64,000 nt of DNA from DASRIA01 sp963816975. GTDB taxonomy: Bacteria > Actinomycetota > Thermoleophilia > Solirubrobacterales > JBBDJG01. The DNA lies in assembly GCA_963816975.1 (NCBI GenBank), contig CAWFMD010000005.1, forward strand, positions 62,001-126,000, read 5' to 3'. The translations under genes and the position numbers were made by a program. Each line of letters begins with the position of its first letter. Positions within the stretch are counted from its first letter, which is position 1. Of the stretch, positions 25,407 to 34,295 are shown in pieces. The notes under the pieces were generated by a model that saw nothing but the letters and a program-made list of their open reading frames with translations, was not told the DNA's origin and did not search any database.

Positions 25407-26195
25407 GTGCCCGGCTATTACAAGACGGAGGCGATCGTGCTTCGCTCGATGCGCCTGCGCGAGGCCGACCGCATCGTCCACATGTACACCGGCACGCGCG
25501 GGAAGGTCGGTGCCGTCGTGAAGGGCGTGCGCCGCACGAAGTCCCGGTTCGGCGGCCGGCTCGAGCCCTTCTCCCGCGTGAGCCTCGTGATGTACGAGGG
25601 GCGCGGCGATCTCGACACGGTCACGCAGGCGACCTGCGTCGAGTGGTACCCGCGGCTGCGCGAGCACGGCGGCGCGATCTACTACGCCGGCGCCGCGTGC
25701 GAGTCGGTGCTGCGGCTGTTCGGCGAGGGCGAGGGTAACGAGGCCGCCTACAACCTGCTCTGCCACGAGCTGCAGCTGCTCGACGCGCGCCCCGAGGCGG
25801 CGGGCAGCGCCAACCTGCTGGCGTTCCGGATGAAGCTGATGCTGGCGGCGGGGTTCGTGCCGGAGCTGGCCGACTGCGCCCGCTGCGGCCAGAACATAAC
25901 GGCGAGTCTGCAAGCAGACTCGCCGGTTCGCGGCAGGACACAAGCAGACTCGCCGGCTCGCGGCGGGACGGCGCTGTGCTTCTCGGCCGCCGCGGGCGGG
26001 GTGATCTGCCATGACTGCGGGGCGGGCGACGGCTTCACGCTCGACGCGCCCGCGCGCGCCTTCATGGTGGCCGCGCTGGCCGCTCCCCTGAAGGACGCGC
26101 CCACCGCGTCGGGCCCGACTCTGACCCAGGTGGAGCGGGCGCTGTCGGGCACCGTCGAGTACCACGCCCACGTGCGGCTGCGCAGCGTGGCCTGA
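25407..26195 (+). CDS. recO: DNA repair protein RecO with insertion in the zinc-binding loop
   Basis: RecO is a recombination mediator that loads RecA with RecR on SSB-coated DNA. GTG 25407 gives the standard start PGYYKTEAIVLRSMRLREADRIV; GGAGG lies 12 bases upstream. Residues 1-80 form the OB fold (GTRGKVGAVVKGVRR). The C-terminal helical domain has the zinc site CARCG and CHDCG, separated here by an atypical insert. Between them is a 20-residue insertion (QADSPVRGRT-QADSPARGGT) encoded by two tandem 30-base units. The insert keeps the reading frame and is unlike the rest of the protein. Length is 262 residues. The gene is divergent from glutaredoxin and followed by ppdK. Confidence 0.93.
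   Translation: MPGYYKTEAIVLRSMRLREADRIVHMYTGTRGKVGAVVKGVRRTKSRFGGRLEPFSRVSLVMYEGRGDLDTVTQATCVEWYPRLREHGGAIYYAGAACESVLRLFGEGEGNEAAYNLLCHELQLLDARPEAAGSANLLAFRMKLMLAAGFVPELADCARCGQNITASLQADSPVRGRTQADSPARGGTALCFSAAAGGVICHDCGAGDGFTLDAPARAFMVAALAAPLKDAPTASGPTLTQVERALSGTVEYHAHVRLRSVA
25901..25924. repeat. Perfect 10-base inverted repeat inside recO
   Basis: The left arm is GGCGAGTCTG, the loop CAAG, the right arm CAGACTCGCC. The stem is perfect and GC-rich. It lies at the upstream edge of the insertion in the RecO zinc loop and overlaps the first tandem unit. Confidence 0.85.
25911..25970 (+). repeat. Two tandem 30-base units in recO
   Basis: Unit one is 25911-25940 and unit two 25941-25970; 27 of 30 bases agree. 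Each encodes ten residues of the type QADSP(V/A)RG(R/G)T. The three differences keep the frame, and two change amino acids. This is a likely duplication within an inserted palindromic element. Confidence 0.9.
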
Positions 26196-26223
26196 TCCGG
26201 GCCGGGCCCTCCACCCGCCGGAA

Positions 26224-26229
26224 TAGAAT
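26224..26229 (+). promoter_or_regulatory. -10 box of ppdK, near-leaderless
   Basis: TAGAAT is nine bases before the GTG start of ppdK. It is the closest match to the bacterial -10 consensus in this intergenic gap. No Shine-Dalgarno sequence lies between. Confidence 0.4.
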
Positions 26230-26238
26230 CGCGCGCCC

Positions 26239-28863
26239 GTGACCAAGTGGGTGTACGAGTTCTCCGAGGGCTCGCGCGAGATGCGCGAGCTGCTGGGAGG
26301 CAAGGGGGCGAACATCGCCGAGATGAAGCGCATCGGCGGGCCCGTGCGCGTGCCCGACGGCTTCACCGTCACGACCGCGGCATGCGTCGCGTACATGCAG
26401 GCGGACGGCCGGTTCCCCGACGGCCTCGAGCAGCAGGTGGATGAGGCGCTCGCGCGCCTGCAGGAGCAGACCGGCAAGCGCCTGGGCGACCCCGACGACC
26501 CGCTGCTCGTGTCCGTGCGCTCCGGCGCGCGGGAGTCGATGCCCGGCATGCTCGACACGATTCTCAACCTGGGACTCAACGACGGCTCGCTGCGGGGCCT
26601 GGTCGCGCGCACAGGCAACGAGCGCTTCGCCTGGGATTCCTACCGGCGCTTCGTGCAGATGTTCGCCAACGTGGTCCGCGGCATCGAAGGGGACCTCTTC
26701 GAGCAGGCGATCAAGCAGTTGAAGGAGTCCACCGGCGCCGCGCTGGACACGGACCTCGATGCGGGTGCGCTGGAGCGGCTCACCGGTGATTTCAAGGAGA
26801 TCTACGCGGCCGAGAGCGGTGTGGCGTTCCCGCAGGAGCCGCGCGACCAGCTGCGCGAGGCGATCCGTGCCGTCCTCGACTCGTGGAACGGCGCCCGCGC
26901 GCGTCACTACCGGCGCCTGAACCGGATCCCCGACGAGTGGGGGACGGCGGTGAACGTGCAGCAGATGGTGTTCGGCAACAAGGGCGAGCGGTCGGCCTCG
27001 GGCGTCGCCTTCAGCCGCGACCAGACGACCGGCGCGCCGGAGCCCTCGGGCGACTTCCTCCAGAACGCGCAGGGCGAGGACGTCGTCTCGGGCGTGCGCA
27101 ACACACGCGACCTGCCGGAGCTGAAGGACTTCATGCCGAAGGTACACGCGCAGCTGATGGACATCATGCGCACGCTCGAGCGCCACTACCGCGACATGCT
27201 GGACGTCGAGTTCACGATCGAGGAGGGGACGCTCTACATGCTCCAGACCCGCAGCGCCAAGCGCCCCGCCCAGGCGGCGGTGCGGGTCGCGGTCGACATG
27301 GTCGAGGAGCAGCTGCTGACGCGCGCGGAGGCGTTGCTGCGCATCGATGCGCAGCAGCTCGAAGAGCTGCTGCACCCGATCTTCGATCGGCGCTACTCGT
27401 ATGAGCCGCTGGCGCGCGGTGTGCCGGCCTCCCCCGGGGCGGCCAAGGGATCCATCGTGTTCACCGCCACCGAGGCGGTGCTCGAGGCCGAGCAAGGCAA
27501 GGACGTGATCCTGGTGCGGCCTTTCACGGAGGCCGAGGACGTGGCGGGGTTCCACGCCGCGCAAGGGATCCTCACCTCCGAGGGCGGCAAGGCCTCGCAC
27601 GCGGCGCTCGTCGCGCGGGGCATGGGAAGGCCGTGTGTGGCCGGAGCCTCGCGGCTCAAGATCGACCTCGAGGCCCGTGTCGTGAGCGTGAACGGGACGC
27701 GTCTCGCGGCCGGCGACCTGATCGCGATCGACGGCACGAACGGCCACGTCACGACCGAGGACGTGCCGCTGGTCGCGCCCGAGATCAGCCAGTACTTCGA
27801 CACCGTGCTCGAGTGGTCCGACGACGCGCGGCGGTTGGGTGTGCGCGCGAATGCCGACACGCCGGCGGATGCGCGGCGCGCGCGCGAGTTCGGGGCCGAG
27901 GGCGTCGGGCTGTGCCGCACCGAGCACATGTTCCTGGAGGAACGGCGCCAGCCCAAGATGCGCGCGATGATCATGGCCAAGACCGAGGCGCAGCGCCGAG
28001 TCGCGCTCGAGGAGCTGCTGCCGCACCAGCGCGCCGACTTCGAGGGGCTCTTCGAGGCGATGGAAGGCCGTCCGGTCACGATCCGGCTGCTCGACCCGCC
28101 GCTGCACGAGTTCCTCCCCGACAAGTCCGAGCTGCTGGTCGAAAGGGAGCGCCTGCGCCGATCCGACGACTCCGCGCGCATCGCAGAGCTCGAGCATCTG
28201 CTGGACCGCGTCCGCGAGCTGGAGGAGGTCAATCCGATGCTCGGGACACGCGGCTGCCGGCTGGGCGTGCTGCACCCCGAGGTCTACGAGATGCAGGTGC
28301 GGGCGATCGTCGGCGCCGCGCTCGCGGTGCGGGAGCGCACCGGCACCGCGCCCGCAGTCGAGATCATGATCCCGTTGGTCAGCTACGAGCAGGAGCTGGA
28401 GCAGATGCGCGCCCTGGTCGAGCGGGCCGCGGCCCCGTTCACGGTCACCGTGGGGACGATGATCGAGCTCCCGCGGGCGTGCATGATCGCCGACCTGATC
28501 GCGGCCCACGCGGACTTCTTCAGCTTCGGCACCAACGACCTGACCCAGACGGTGCTCGGCTTCTCGCGCGACGACGCGGAGGGCGGGTTCCTGAGCGAGT
28601 ACCTCGAGCAGAAGATCCTCCAGCGCAGCCCGTTCGAGACGCTCGACGTGCCGGGTGTGGGCAGCCTGGTGAGGGCCGCGGCGGCGGGCGGCCGCATCGC
28701 GAACCCCGACCTGAAGCTCGGCATCTGCGGTGAGCATGGCGGAGACCCCGACAGCATCGACTTCTTCGAGGAGGCAGGGCTCGACTACGTGAGCTGCTCT
28801 CCGTTCCGCGTCCCGATCGCGAGGGTCGCGGCGGCCCAGGCCGCGATCCGGCGCCGCGTATAG
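26239..28863 (+). CDS. ppdK: Pyruvate, phosphate dikinase
   Basis: PPDK interconverts ATP + Pi + pyruvate and AMP + PPi + phosphoenolpyruvate, a reversible entry into gluconeogenesis. The protein has 874 residues, the normal size, starting at GTG with KWVYEFSEGS. The N-terminal ATP-grasp part has LLGGKGANIAEM and SVRSGARESMPGMLDTILN. The swivelling phosphohistidine domain has LTSEGGKASHAALVARGMGRPCVAG (catalytic His). The C-terminal PEP/pyruvate TIM barrel has EGVGLCRTEHMF, MIELPRACMIAD, FSFGTNDLTQT and the Cys-containing YVSCSPFRVPIAR. An open frame on the opposite strand spans the gene and is an artefact of GC bias. A phosphatase/kinase regulator of PPDK is not seen nearby. Confidence 0.98.
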   Translation: MTKWVYEFSEGSREMRELLGGKGANIAEMKRIGGPVRVPDGFTVTTAACVAYMQADGRFPDGLEQQVDEALARLQEQTGKRLGDPDDPLLVSVRSGARESMPGMLDTILNLGLNDGSLRGLVARTGNERFAWDSYRRFVQMFANVVRGIEGDLFEQAIKQLKESTGAALDTDLDAGALERLTGDFKEIYAAESGVAFPQEPRDQLREAIRAVLDSWNGARARHYRRLNRIPDEWGTAVNVQQMVFGNKGERSASGVAFSRDQTTGAPEPSGDFLQNAQGEDVVSGVRNTRDLPELKDFMPKVHAQLMDIMRTLERHYRDMLDVEFTIEEGTLYMLQTRSAKRPAQAAVRVAVDMVEEQLLTRAEALLRIDAQQLEELLHPIFDRRYSYEPLARGVPASPGAAKGSIVFTATEAVLEAEQGKDVILVRPFTEAEDVAGFHAAQGILTSEGGKASHAALVARGMGRPCVAGASRLKIDLEARVVSVNGTRLAAGDLIAIDGTNGHVTTEDVPLVAPEISQYFDTVLEWSDDARRLGVRANADTPADARRAREFGAEGVGLCRTEHMFLEERRQPKMRAMIMAKTEAQRRVALEELLPHQRADFEGLFEAMEGRPVTIRLLDPPLHEFLPDKSELLVERERLRRSDDSARIAELEHLLDRVRELEEVNPMLGTRGCRLGVLHPEVYEMQVRAIVGAALAVRERTGTAPAVEIMIPLVSYEQELEQMRALVERAAAPFTVTVGTMIELPRACMIADLIAAHADFFSFGTNDLTQTVLGFSRDDAEGGFLSEYLEQKILQRSPFETLDVPGVGSLVRAAAAGGRIANPDLKLGICGEHGGDPDSIDFFEEAGLDYVSCSPFRVPIARVAAAQAAIRRRV

Positions 28864-28871
28864 GGGCACTG

Positions 28872-30072
28872 GTGCGCGTCGCCGTCGTCGCGGAGTACTA
28901 CCCGCGGCCCGCCGATCCGGCCTGGGGCATCTGGGCGCACCGACAGGCGCAGTCCGTGCGCGAGGCCGGGGTCGAGGTGCGGGTCGTGGCGCTCGACCGG
29001 CCGCTGCCCGCGCGCCGCGACCTGCGCGCGCTCCCGGACCTCGGCCCGCTCGCGCACTGGGCCCGGCAGCTGGTCAGCCCGGAGGGGCGAACGGTGCTCG
29101 ACGGCGTGCCCGTGCGCTACGTCCGCTTTGTCTCGCCGCCGCGGCCGTGGAGCTACGCCGCCTGGGGGCGCTGGGCGGCGCGCGCGGTCCGGCGGGCGCT
29201 GGACGAGGGGTGGCGGCCCGACGGTCGTCCACGCGCACTACGCCGTGCCCGCCGGGGATGCCGTGCTGCGCTGGATCGCGCGCGGCAACGCAGTGCCCCT
29301 CGTCGTGTCGGTGCACGGCGGCGACCTCTCGTACACGGCCGCCCGCAGCGAGCGCGGGCGCGCGGTCGTCACCCGGGTGCTGCGGGCAGCGGCCGCCGTG
29401 ATCGCCAACAGCGAGGTGACCCGGCGCGGGATCGAGGACCTGACCGGCCCGCTGCCGGTGCTGGAGGTGATCCACCCGGGAGCCGACGTGCCAGCGGCGG
29501 CGGCCGAGCGCGAGCCCGACCCGACGCTCGTGACCGTCGCCCACCTCGAGCCCCACAAGAACCAGGCGGCAGTGGTCCGCGCCGTCGCTGCGCTGCGGGA
29601 CCGGCACCCCGGGCTGGGGTACGTGCTGATCGGAAAGGGCCCCGATCGCGCCGCGCTCGAGCGGCTGGCCGCGCGGCTCGGGGTGGCGGATCGGGTCTCC
29701 TTCGCCGGCCCCCTCGACCACGCGGCGGCGTTGGCGCGCATGGCGCGCGGCTGGGTGCACGTGATGCCGAGCGTCCACGACGCGTTCGGCGTGGCGCACA
29801 TCGAGGCGATGGCCGCCGGCCTGCCCGCGATCGGGGGAGCCGGCACCGGTGCCGAGGACATCGCCGCGGCCGGGGATGGAATGGTGCTGGTGCCGGCCGG
29901 CGACGACGGGATGCTGGCGCGGGCGATCGACCTCCTCGTGAGCGATTCTCGTGAGCGCGATAGGCTCGGTGCCGCCGCCCGTCGCACGGTCGCCGCCCAT
30001 TTCACGTGGGAGCGCAACGGCGAGCGCACCGCCGCCGTCTACCGCCAGATCGCCGAGAGGAGCCGCACATGA
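28872..30072 (+). pseudogene. GT4-like glycosyltransferase, broken by a one-base frameshift
   Basis: The gene encodes a GT-B glycosyltransferase of family 4 in two frames. Frame one (from GTG 28872) gives RVAVVAEYYPRPADPAWGIW up to EGWRPD at 29222. The continuation VVHAHYAVPAGDAVLRW and the rest lies one frame on. An extra G in the run GACGGTCGTC at 29223-29224 would explain it: without it the sequence reads WRPDVVHAHY, the usual motif. The C-terminal domain is intact, with VSVHGGDLSY, TVAHLEPHKNQ, LIGKGPDRAALE and the donor site E-x7-E region PSVHDAFGVAHIEAMAAG. The stop overlaps the next ATG. It may be a real pseudogene, a sequencing error, or programmed shifting; the last is least likely. 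Confidence 0.85.
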
Positions 30073-30455
30073 GTCACGAGTCATTCCGGACAGCCGTCGA
30101 GGCAGGGGATCTCGACGAGATGGTGGGCGCGCTGGCCGACGACGTGGTCTTCCACAGCCCCATCACCTTCAGGCCCTTCGAGGGGCGCGAGTCGGTCGCC
30201 GTGCTGCTGGGCGTCGTTTCTCGCACTTTCGAGGACTTTCGCTACACCGACGAGCTCGACGGTGACGGAGTCAAGGCGCTGGTGTTCCAGGCCCGGGTCG
30301 GCGACAAGCAGGTCGAGGGCCTCGACCTGCTGCGGTTCGACGCCGCCGGCAAGATCGCGGACTTCACGGTCATGGTGCGGCCGCTGTCCGCGGCGATGGC
30401 GCTCGCCGAAGCCGTGGGCAAGGGCCTCGAGCAGGCCGCGGCCAGAACCGCCTAG
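30069..30455 (+). CDS. SnoaL-like (NTF2-fold) nuclear-transport-factor family protein
   Basis: This 128-residue protein has the NTF2-fold pattern: FRTAVEAGDLDEMVGALADDVVFHSPITFRPFEGRESVAVLL, FEDFRYTDEL and KIADFTVMVRPLSAA. ATG 30069 overlaps the stop of the glycosyltransferase gene (ATGA), and AGAGGAG-like purines precede it. An upstream in-frame start (30006) would encode glycosyltransferase shadow sequence. It is a second, unrelated SnoaL-type protein in the window; substrate unknown. Confidence 0.84.
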   Translation: MSHESFRTAVEAGDLDEMVGALADDVVFHSPITFRPFEGRESVAVLLGVVSRTFEDFRYTDELDGDGVKALVFQARVGDKQVEGLDLLRFDAAGKIADFTVMVRPLSAAMALAEAVGKGLEQAAARTA

Positions 30456-30463
30456 CCGGCTGA

Positions 30464-30469
30464 CAGAAT
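30464..30469 (+). promoter_or_regulatory. -10-like box of dgt, leaderless spacing
   Basis: CAGAAT is seven bases before the dgt ATG, with no Shine-Dalgarno between. It resembles the boxes before tlyA, mutM and ppdK. Confidence 0.3.
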
Positions 30470-30476
30470 CGTTCGC

Positions 30477-31532
30477 ATGGAGGCCCACGCCGCCGACGTC
30501 GACCATTCGCTCAGCGACGCCGCCGTGGCGGCCGCGTTCGAGGCCCGCATCCGCGGCCTCGAGGACGACCAGTTGTCGCCGCTCGCGACGCGGTCGTATC
30601 CGCCCGACCGCGCGCGCGACGAGCCGCCCTGCCGCTTGCGCACGCCGTTCCAGCGCGACCGTGACCGCATCGTCCACTCCAAGAGCTTCCGCCGGCTGAA
30701 GCACAAGACGCAGGTGTTCGTCGACCCCGAGGGCGACCACTACCGCACCCGGCTCACGCACACGCTCGAGGCATGCGGGATCTCGCGCACGGTGGCCCGC
30801 GCACTGCGGCTGAACGAGGACCTCACCGAGGCGATCGGGCTGGGCCACGACCTCGGCCACCCGGCCTTCGGGCACGCCGGCGAGGAGGCGCTCGATCGCG
30901 CGCTGCACCAGCATTTCGGGCGCCGCTTCCGCCACAACGAGCACTCGCTGCGCGTCGTCGACGTGCTGGAACGCGACGGTCACGGACTGAACCTGTCAGA
31001 GGCCGTGCGCGACGGCATCCTGCGCCACACCGGGCCGGACCTGCCCGCCACGCTCGAGGGCCGCATCGTGCGGGTCGTCGACCGCGTCGCCTACATCAAC
31101 CACGACATCGACGACGCTCTGCGCGCGGGCGTGCTGGCCGAGCACGACCTGCCGAGCGAGGAGATCGCGGTCCTCGGCGCGAGCGGCTCCGCGCGCATCG
31201 ACCTGTTGGTGCACGACCTCGTCGAGGCATCCGAGCGGGCCGGGGACATCGCGCAGGGGGAACGGGTGGGCGGCGCGATGGCCCGGCTGCGCAAGTTCAT
31301 GTTCGACAACGTCTACTTCGGTGCGGCGGCACGCCGTGAGCAGCAGCGCGTGACGCAGGTTGTGCACGCGCTGTTCGATCACTACGTAGCGGACCCGGAT
31401 GTCGTACCGATCCTCGCCGCCGATGCCGGCACCGATGTCGCGACGCGCGTCACCGATTACCTCGCCGGGATGACCGATCGCTTCTGCATCCGCGAGTTCG
31501 AGCGCCTGACGGTGCCGCGCGCGTTCACGTGA
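30477..31532 (+). CDS. dgt: Deoxyguanosinetriphosphate triphosphohydrolase-like protein
   Basis: This HD-domain enzyme hydrolyses dNTPs to nucleoside and triphosphate, and helps to set the dNTP pool. It has 351 residues. The HD motif is present: RTRLTHTLEACGISR, then GLGHDLGHPAFGHAGE (His-Asp pair) and, later, VDRVAYINHDIDDAL for the distal Asp. The N-terminal segment RDRIVHSKSFRRLKHKTQVF matches the dGTPase family and not generic HD proteins. It is followed, with a GTGA overlap, by dnaG and then rpoD. This dgt-dnaG-rpoD order is a common actinobacterial replication/transcription operon. Confidence 0.95.
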   Translation: MEAHAADVDHSLSDAAVAAAFEARIRGLEDDQLSPLATRSYPPDRARDEPPCRLRTPFQRDRDRIVHSKSFRRLKHKTQVFVDPEGDHYRTRLTHTLEACGISRTVARALRLNEDLTEAIGLGHDLGHPAFGHAGEEALDRALHQHFGRRFRHNEHSLRVVDVLERDGHGLNLSEAVRDGILRHTGPDLPATLEGRIVRVVDRVAYINHDIDDALRAGVLAEHDLPSEEIAVLGASGSARIDLLVHDLVEASERAGDIAQGERVGGAMARLRKFMFDNVYFGAAARREQQRVTQVVHALFDHYVADPDVVPILAADAGTDVATRVTDYLAGMTDRFCIREFERLTVPRAFT

Positions 31533-33316
31533 GCCGCGTCACGCAAGAGTCGATCGAGCGGGTGCGCCAGGCCGCAGACATGGTGGAGATCGTCTCCGCG
31601 CATACGGAGCTGCGTCATCGCGGGGCGCGCTGGCTGGGCCTGTGCCCGTTCCACGACGAGCGTACGCCGTCGTTCTCCGTGGACCCGGTCGAGAAGCTCT
31701 ACTACTGCTTCGGCTGCGATGCGGGCGGCAACATCTTCAGGTTCCTCGAGGAGAAGGAAGGCCTCGACTTCCGCGACGCGATCGAGCAGCTCGCGGACCG
31801 CTACGGCGTCGAGCTGGAGTTCGAGCAGGGTGCCCGCGACGACGAGCGGCGCCGGGCGCGCGAGCGCCTGCTGGAGCTGCTCGCCAAGACCTCCGACTTC
31901 TACGCGCGCTACCTGTGGGACTCGGCGGAGGCCGCACCGGCGCGTGCCTATCTGGAGCAGCGCGGCCTGGGGCGCGAGGTGCTCGAGCAGTTCGGGGTGG
32001 GCTACTCGCCCAGCGCCTGGGACCGCGTGCTCGTGAGCGCTCGCACCGCGGGCTTCACCGAGCAGGAGCTGCAGGCCGCCGGGCTCGGCCAGCAGGGCAG
32101 GCAGGGCGGGATCTACGACCGGTTCCGGGCGCGGATCATGTTTCCCCTGCGCGACGCCCGCGGCCGCGTGCTGGGCTTCGGCGCCCGCGCCACACGGGAC
32201 AATCAGCAGCCGAAGTACGTGAACTCGTCCGAGGGGCCCGTCTACCGCAAGGGACGCCAGCTGTTCGGCCTCGACCAGGCCCGCACGCACATCGCAAAGG
32301 CGGGCAGCGCGCTTGTCGTCGAGGGGTACACCGATGTGCTGGCCCTGCACCAGGGCGGCTTTTCCAACGCCGTCGCGGCGATGGGAACGGCGCTCACCGA
32401 GGAGCAGCTGGGCGAGCTGGCCCGCCTCGCGCGGGAGGTCGTGCTGGCCTTCGACGCCGACCGCTCGGGCCAGGAGGCCATGCTGCGGGCGCAAAGGGCG
32501 GCCGCAGGCCGCGGCGTCGTTCTCAAGGTGGTGAGGCTGCCGGACGATAAGGACCCCTGTGACCTCCTCATCGAGGCAGGCCCGGACAGCTTCAAGACGA
32601 CAGTGGGGGACGCCATTCCTATCTTGGAATTCCAGGTGTCGAGTGCGCTCGACGGAGCCGACATGAGCTCCGCGGCGGGCAAGGACAGGGTCGTGGCAGA
32701 GCTCGCGCCCGTGTTCACCGCTGTGCAGCCCTCGGCCGAGCGCGACGAGCAGATCCGCCAGGTGGCGGACCGGCTCGACCTCTCGGAGCACCTGCTCGCG
32801 CCACTGCTCGCACGCCCGCGTGAGGGCGCCCCGGCCCGTACCACCCGCCTCGGCGAACGCGGTGCGGCGTCGCGAGTGGAGCGCTCCGAGCGAGTGTTTC
32901 TCGCGATGTGCGTGTCGAGTGGGCCGCGGGGGAGCGAGTACCTCGCACGGCTGCTGGACGATCACCTCTCGTCCGACGTGCTGCGCAGGGCCCGCACCTG
33001 GATTCTCGAGCATTTCGAGTCACCGACTGCCGGGCTCGGCCCTGACGACCCCGAGCTGATGCACACGGTGAGCGAGATAATCGTGCGAGCATCGAGCGAG
33101 CCGGCCAGCGAGCATGCACTCGAGATCGGCTTCCTCGGCCTCGAGCGGCGCAGGCTGGAACGCGAGATCAAGCAGATCGCGGCGCAGGGCGAGCAGTACG
33201 AGCGCCGGCGCGAACTGTCCGTGGAACGCAGCCGGGTCACAGAGTCGATCGCCAGGCTGATGGGGAGCGGGGAGCCCTCGCCCTCGACCACGGAGGCCGC
33301 GCATGAGCACGGCTGA
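31529..33316 (+). CDS. dnaG: DNA primase
   Basis: DnaG makes the RNA primers for replication, together with the replicative helicase. The GTG start overlaps the dgt stop. The N-terminal zinc ribbon has CPFH and CFGC ligands (CHC2 type, about residues 38-66). The RNA polymerase core shows RFRARIMFPLRDARGRVLGF and the Toprim motifs VVEGYTDVLAL (catalytic Glu) and LAFDADRSGQEA (DxD). The C-terminal helicase-binding part (about 450-590) is helical and charged. At 595 residues the length is normal. The stop lies 11 bases inside rpoD, whose ATG comes before it. Opposite-strand ORFs here are shadows. Confidence 0.97.
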   Translation: MSRVTQESIERVRQAADMVEIVSAHTELRHRGARWLGLCPFHDERTPSFSVDPVEKLYYCFGCDAGGNIFRFLEEKEGLDFRDAIEQLADRYGVELEFEQGARDDERRRARERLLELLAKTSDFYARYLWDSAEAAPARAYLEQRGLGREVLEQFGVGYSPSAWDRVLVSARTAGFTEQELQAAGLGQQGRQGGIYDRFRARIMFPLRDARGRVLGFGARATRDNQQPKYVNSSEGPVYRKGRQLFGLDQARTHIAKAGSALVVEGYTDVLALHQGGFSNAVAAMGTALTEEQLGELARLAREVVLAFDADRSGQEAMLRAQRAAAGRGVVLKVVRLPDDKDPCDLLIEAGPDSFKTTVGDAIPILEFQVSSALDGADMSSAAGKDRVVAELAPVFTAVQPSAERDEQIRQVADRLDLSEHLLAPLLARPREGAPARTTRLGERGAASRVERSERVFLAMCVSSGPRGSEYLARLLDDHLSSDVLRRARTWILEHFESPTAGLGPDDPELMHTVSEIIVRASSEPASEHALEIGFLGLERRRLEREIKQIAAQGEQYERRRELSVERSRVTESIARLMGSGEPSPSTTEAAHEHG

Positions 33317-34199
33317 GCGGGCCTTCCGGTTCGACGAGCCGGTCGTCGAGGAGCGCGAGTCCCAAAGCGCCGAGGCGCCGGACCCCGTGCGCAGCTACCT
33401 GAAGGAGATCGGCGGGGTCTCGCTGCTCAGCGCCAAGGACGAGGTGCGTCTCGCAAAGCTGATCGAGAAGGGCGACCAGGACGCGAAGAACGCGTTGATC
33501 GAGGCAAACCTCCGCCTCGTCGTGTCCGTCGCAAAGCGCTACATGGGCCGCGGCCTGAACCTGCTGGACCTGATCCAGGAGGGCAACCTCGGCCTGATCC
33601 GCGCGGTCGAGAAGTTCGACTACCGCAAGGGCTTCAAGTTCTCCACGTACGCCACCTGGTGGATCCGCCAGGCGGTCTCCCGCGCGATCGCCGACCAGGC
33701 GCGCACCATCCGCATCCCGGTGCACATGGTGGACGCGATCAACCGGGTCACGCGCACCCAGCGCTCCATGGTGCAGGATCTCGGCCGTAACCCGACCTTC
33801 GAGGAGATCGGCGAGGAGCTCGGCCTGCCGGCCGACAAGGTCGAGGAGCTGCTCGAGCTGTCGCGCGAGACCGTCTCGCTGGAAGCGCCCATGGGCGAGA
33901 CGGACGCGTCGCTGGCCGACTTCATCGAGGACGAGGAAGGCCACCAGCCCGACCAGATCGCGGCGCGCAAGATCATGCGCGAGGACCTGCAGAAGACGCT
34001 GTCCGGCCTGCCCGAGCGTGAGCGCCGCATCATCGAGTTGCGCTACGGCCTGAACGGCAACGACCCGATGACGCTGGAGCAGGTGGGCCAGGCCTTCGGG
34101 GTCACTCGCGAGCGGATCCGCCAGATGGAGATCCGCACCCTGCGGCGCCTGCAGAAGTTCCGCATGGCGCGCGCGTTGCAGGACGCCACGTCCGACTGA
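33303..34199 (+). CDS. rpoD: RNA polymerase primary sigma factor RpoD
   Basis: This sigma-70 family factor directs RNA polymerase to housekeeping promoters. At 298 residues it lacks most of region 1.1, so it resembles the short group 1/2 factors of actinobacteria. Region 1.2 is PVRSYLKEIGGVSLLSAKDE. Regions 2.1-2.4 are NLRLVVSVAKRYMGRGLNLL, EGNLGLIRAVEKFDYRKG and FSTYATWWIRQAVSRAI. Region 3 contains RIPVHMVDAINR. Region 4.2 is VTRERIRQMEIRTLRRLQ, the -35 binding helix-turn-helix. The ATG overlaps the dnaG stop, so it is translated with the primase. In this organism it could be SigA or a close non-essential paralogue; the operon favours SigA. Confidence 0.93.
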   Translation: MSTAERAFRFDEPVVEERESQSAEAPDPVRSYLKEIGGVSLLSAKDEVRLAKLIEKGDQDAKNALIEANLRLVVSVAKRYMGRGLNLLDLIQEGNLGLIRAVEKFDYRKGFKFSTYATWWIRQAVSRAIADQARTIRIPVHMVDAINRVTRTQRSMVQDLGRNPTFEEIGEELGLPADKVEELLELSRETVSLEAPMGETDASLADFIEDEEGHQPDQIAARKIMREDLQKTLSGLPERERRIIELRYGLNGNDPMTLEQVGQAFGVTRERIRQMEIRTLRRLQKFRMARALQDATSD

Positions 34200-34213
34200 C
34201 CGGCAGACGGCTC

Positions 34214-34219
34214 TAGTAT
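34214..34219 (+). promoter_or_regulatory. -10-like box upstream of tRNA-Asn
   Basis: TAGTAT lies 15 bases after the rpoD stop and 77 bases before tRNA-Asn. It may start the tRNA transcript, with the hairpin at 34228-34244 in the 5' leader. No clear -35. Confidence 0.3.
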
Positions 34220-34227
34220 TAGTCCGC

Positions 34228-34244
34228 GCGCCCGTGGCGGGCGC
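34228..34244 (+). other. Perfect GC hairpin downstream of rpoD
   Basis: The arms GCGCCCG and CGGGCGC flank a TGG loop. There is no T-run after it, so it may be a weak terminator for the dgt-dnaG-rpoD operon or a structured leader for the tRNA; neither is established. Confidence 0.4.
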
Positions 34245-34295
34245 ATGCGCGAACGAGAGGGAACCCGGCCCCGTGGCCGAACTTCTCGTACACGT

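Noticed and set aside
26062..28869. 935-residue open frame opposite ppdK
   Set aside because: Shadow; ppdK is complete with its catalytic His and Cys on the plus strand.
31457..33013. 518-residue open frame opposite dnaG
   Set aside because: Shadow; DnaG zinc and Toprim motifs are on the plus strand.
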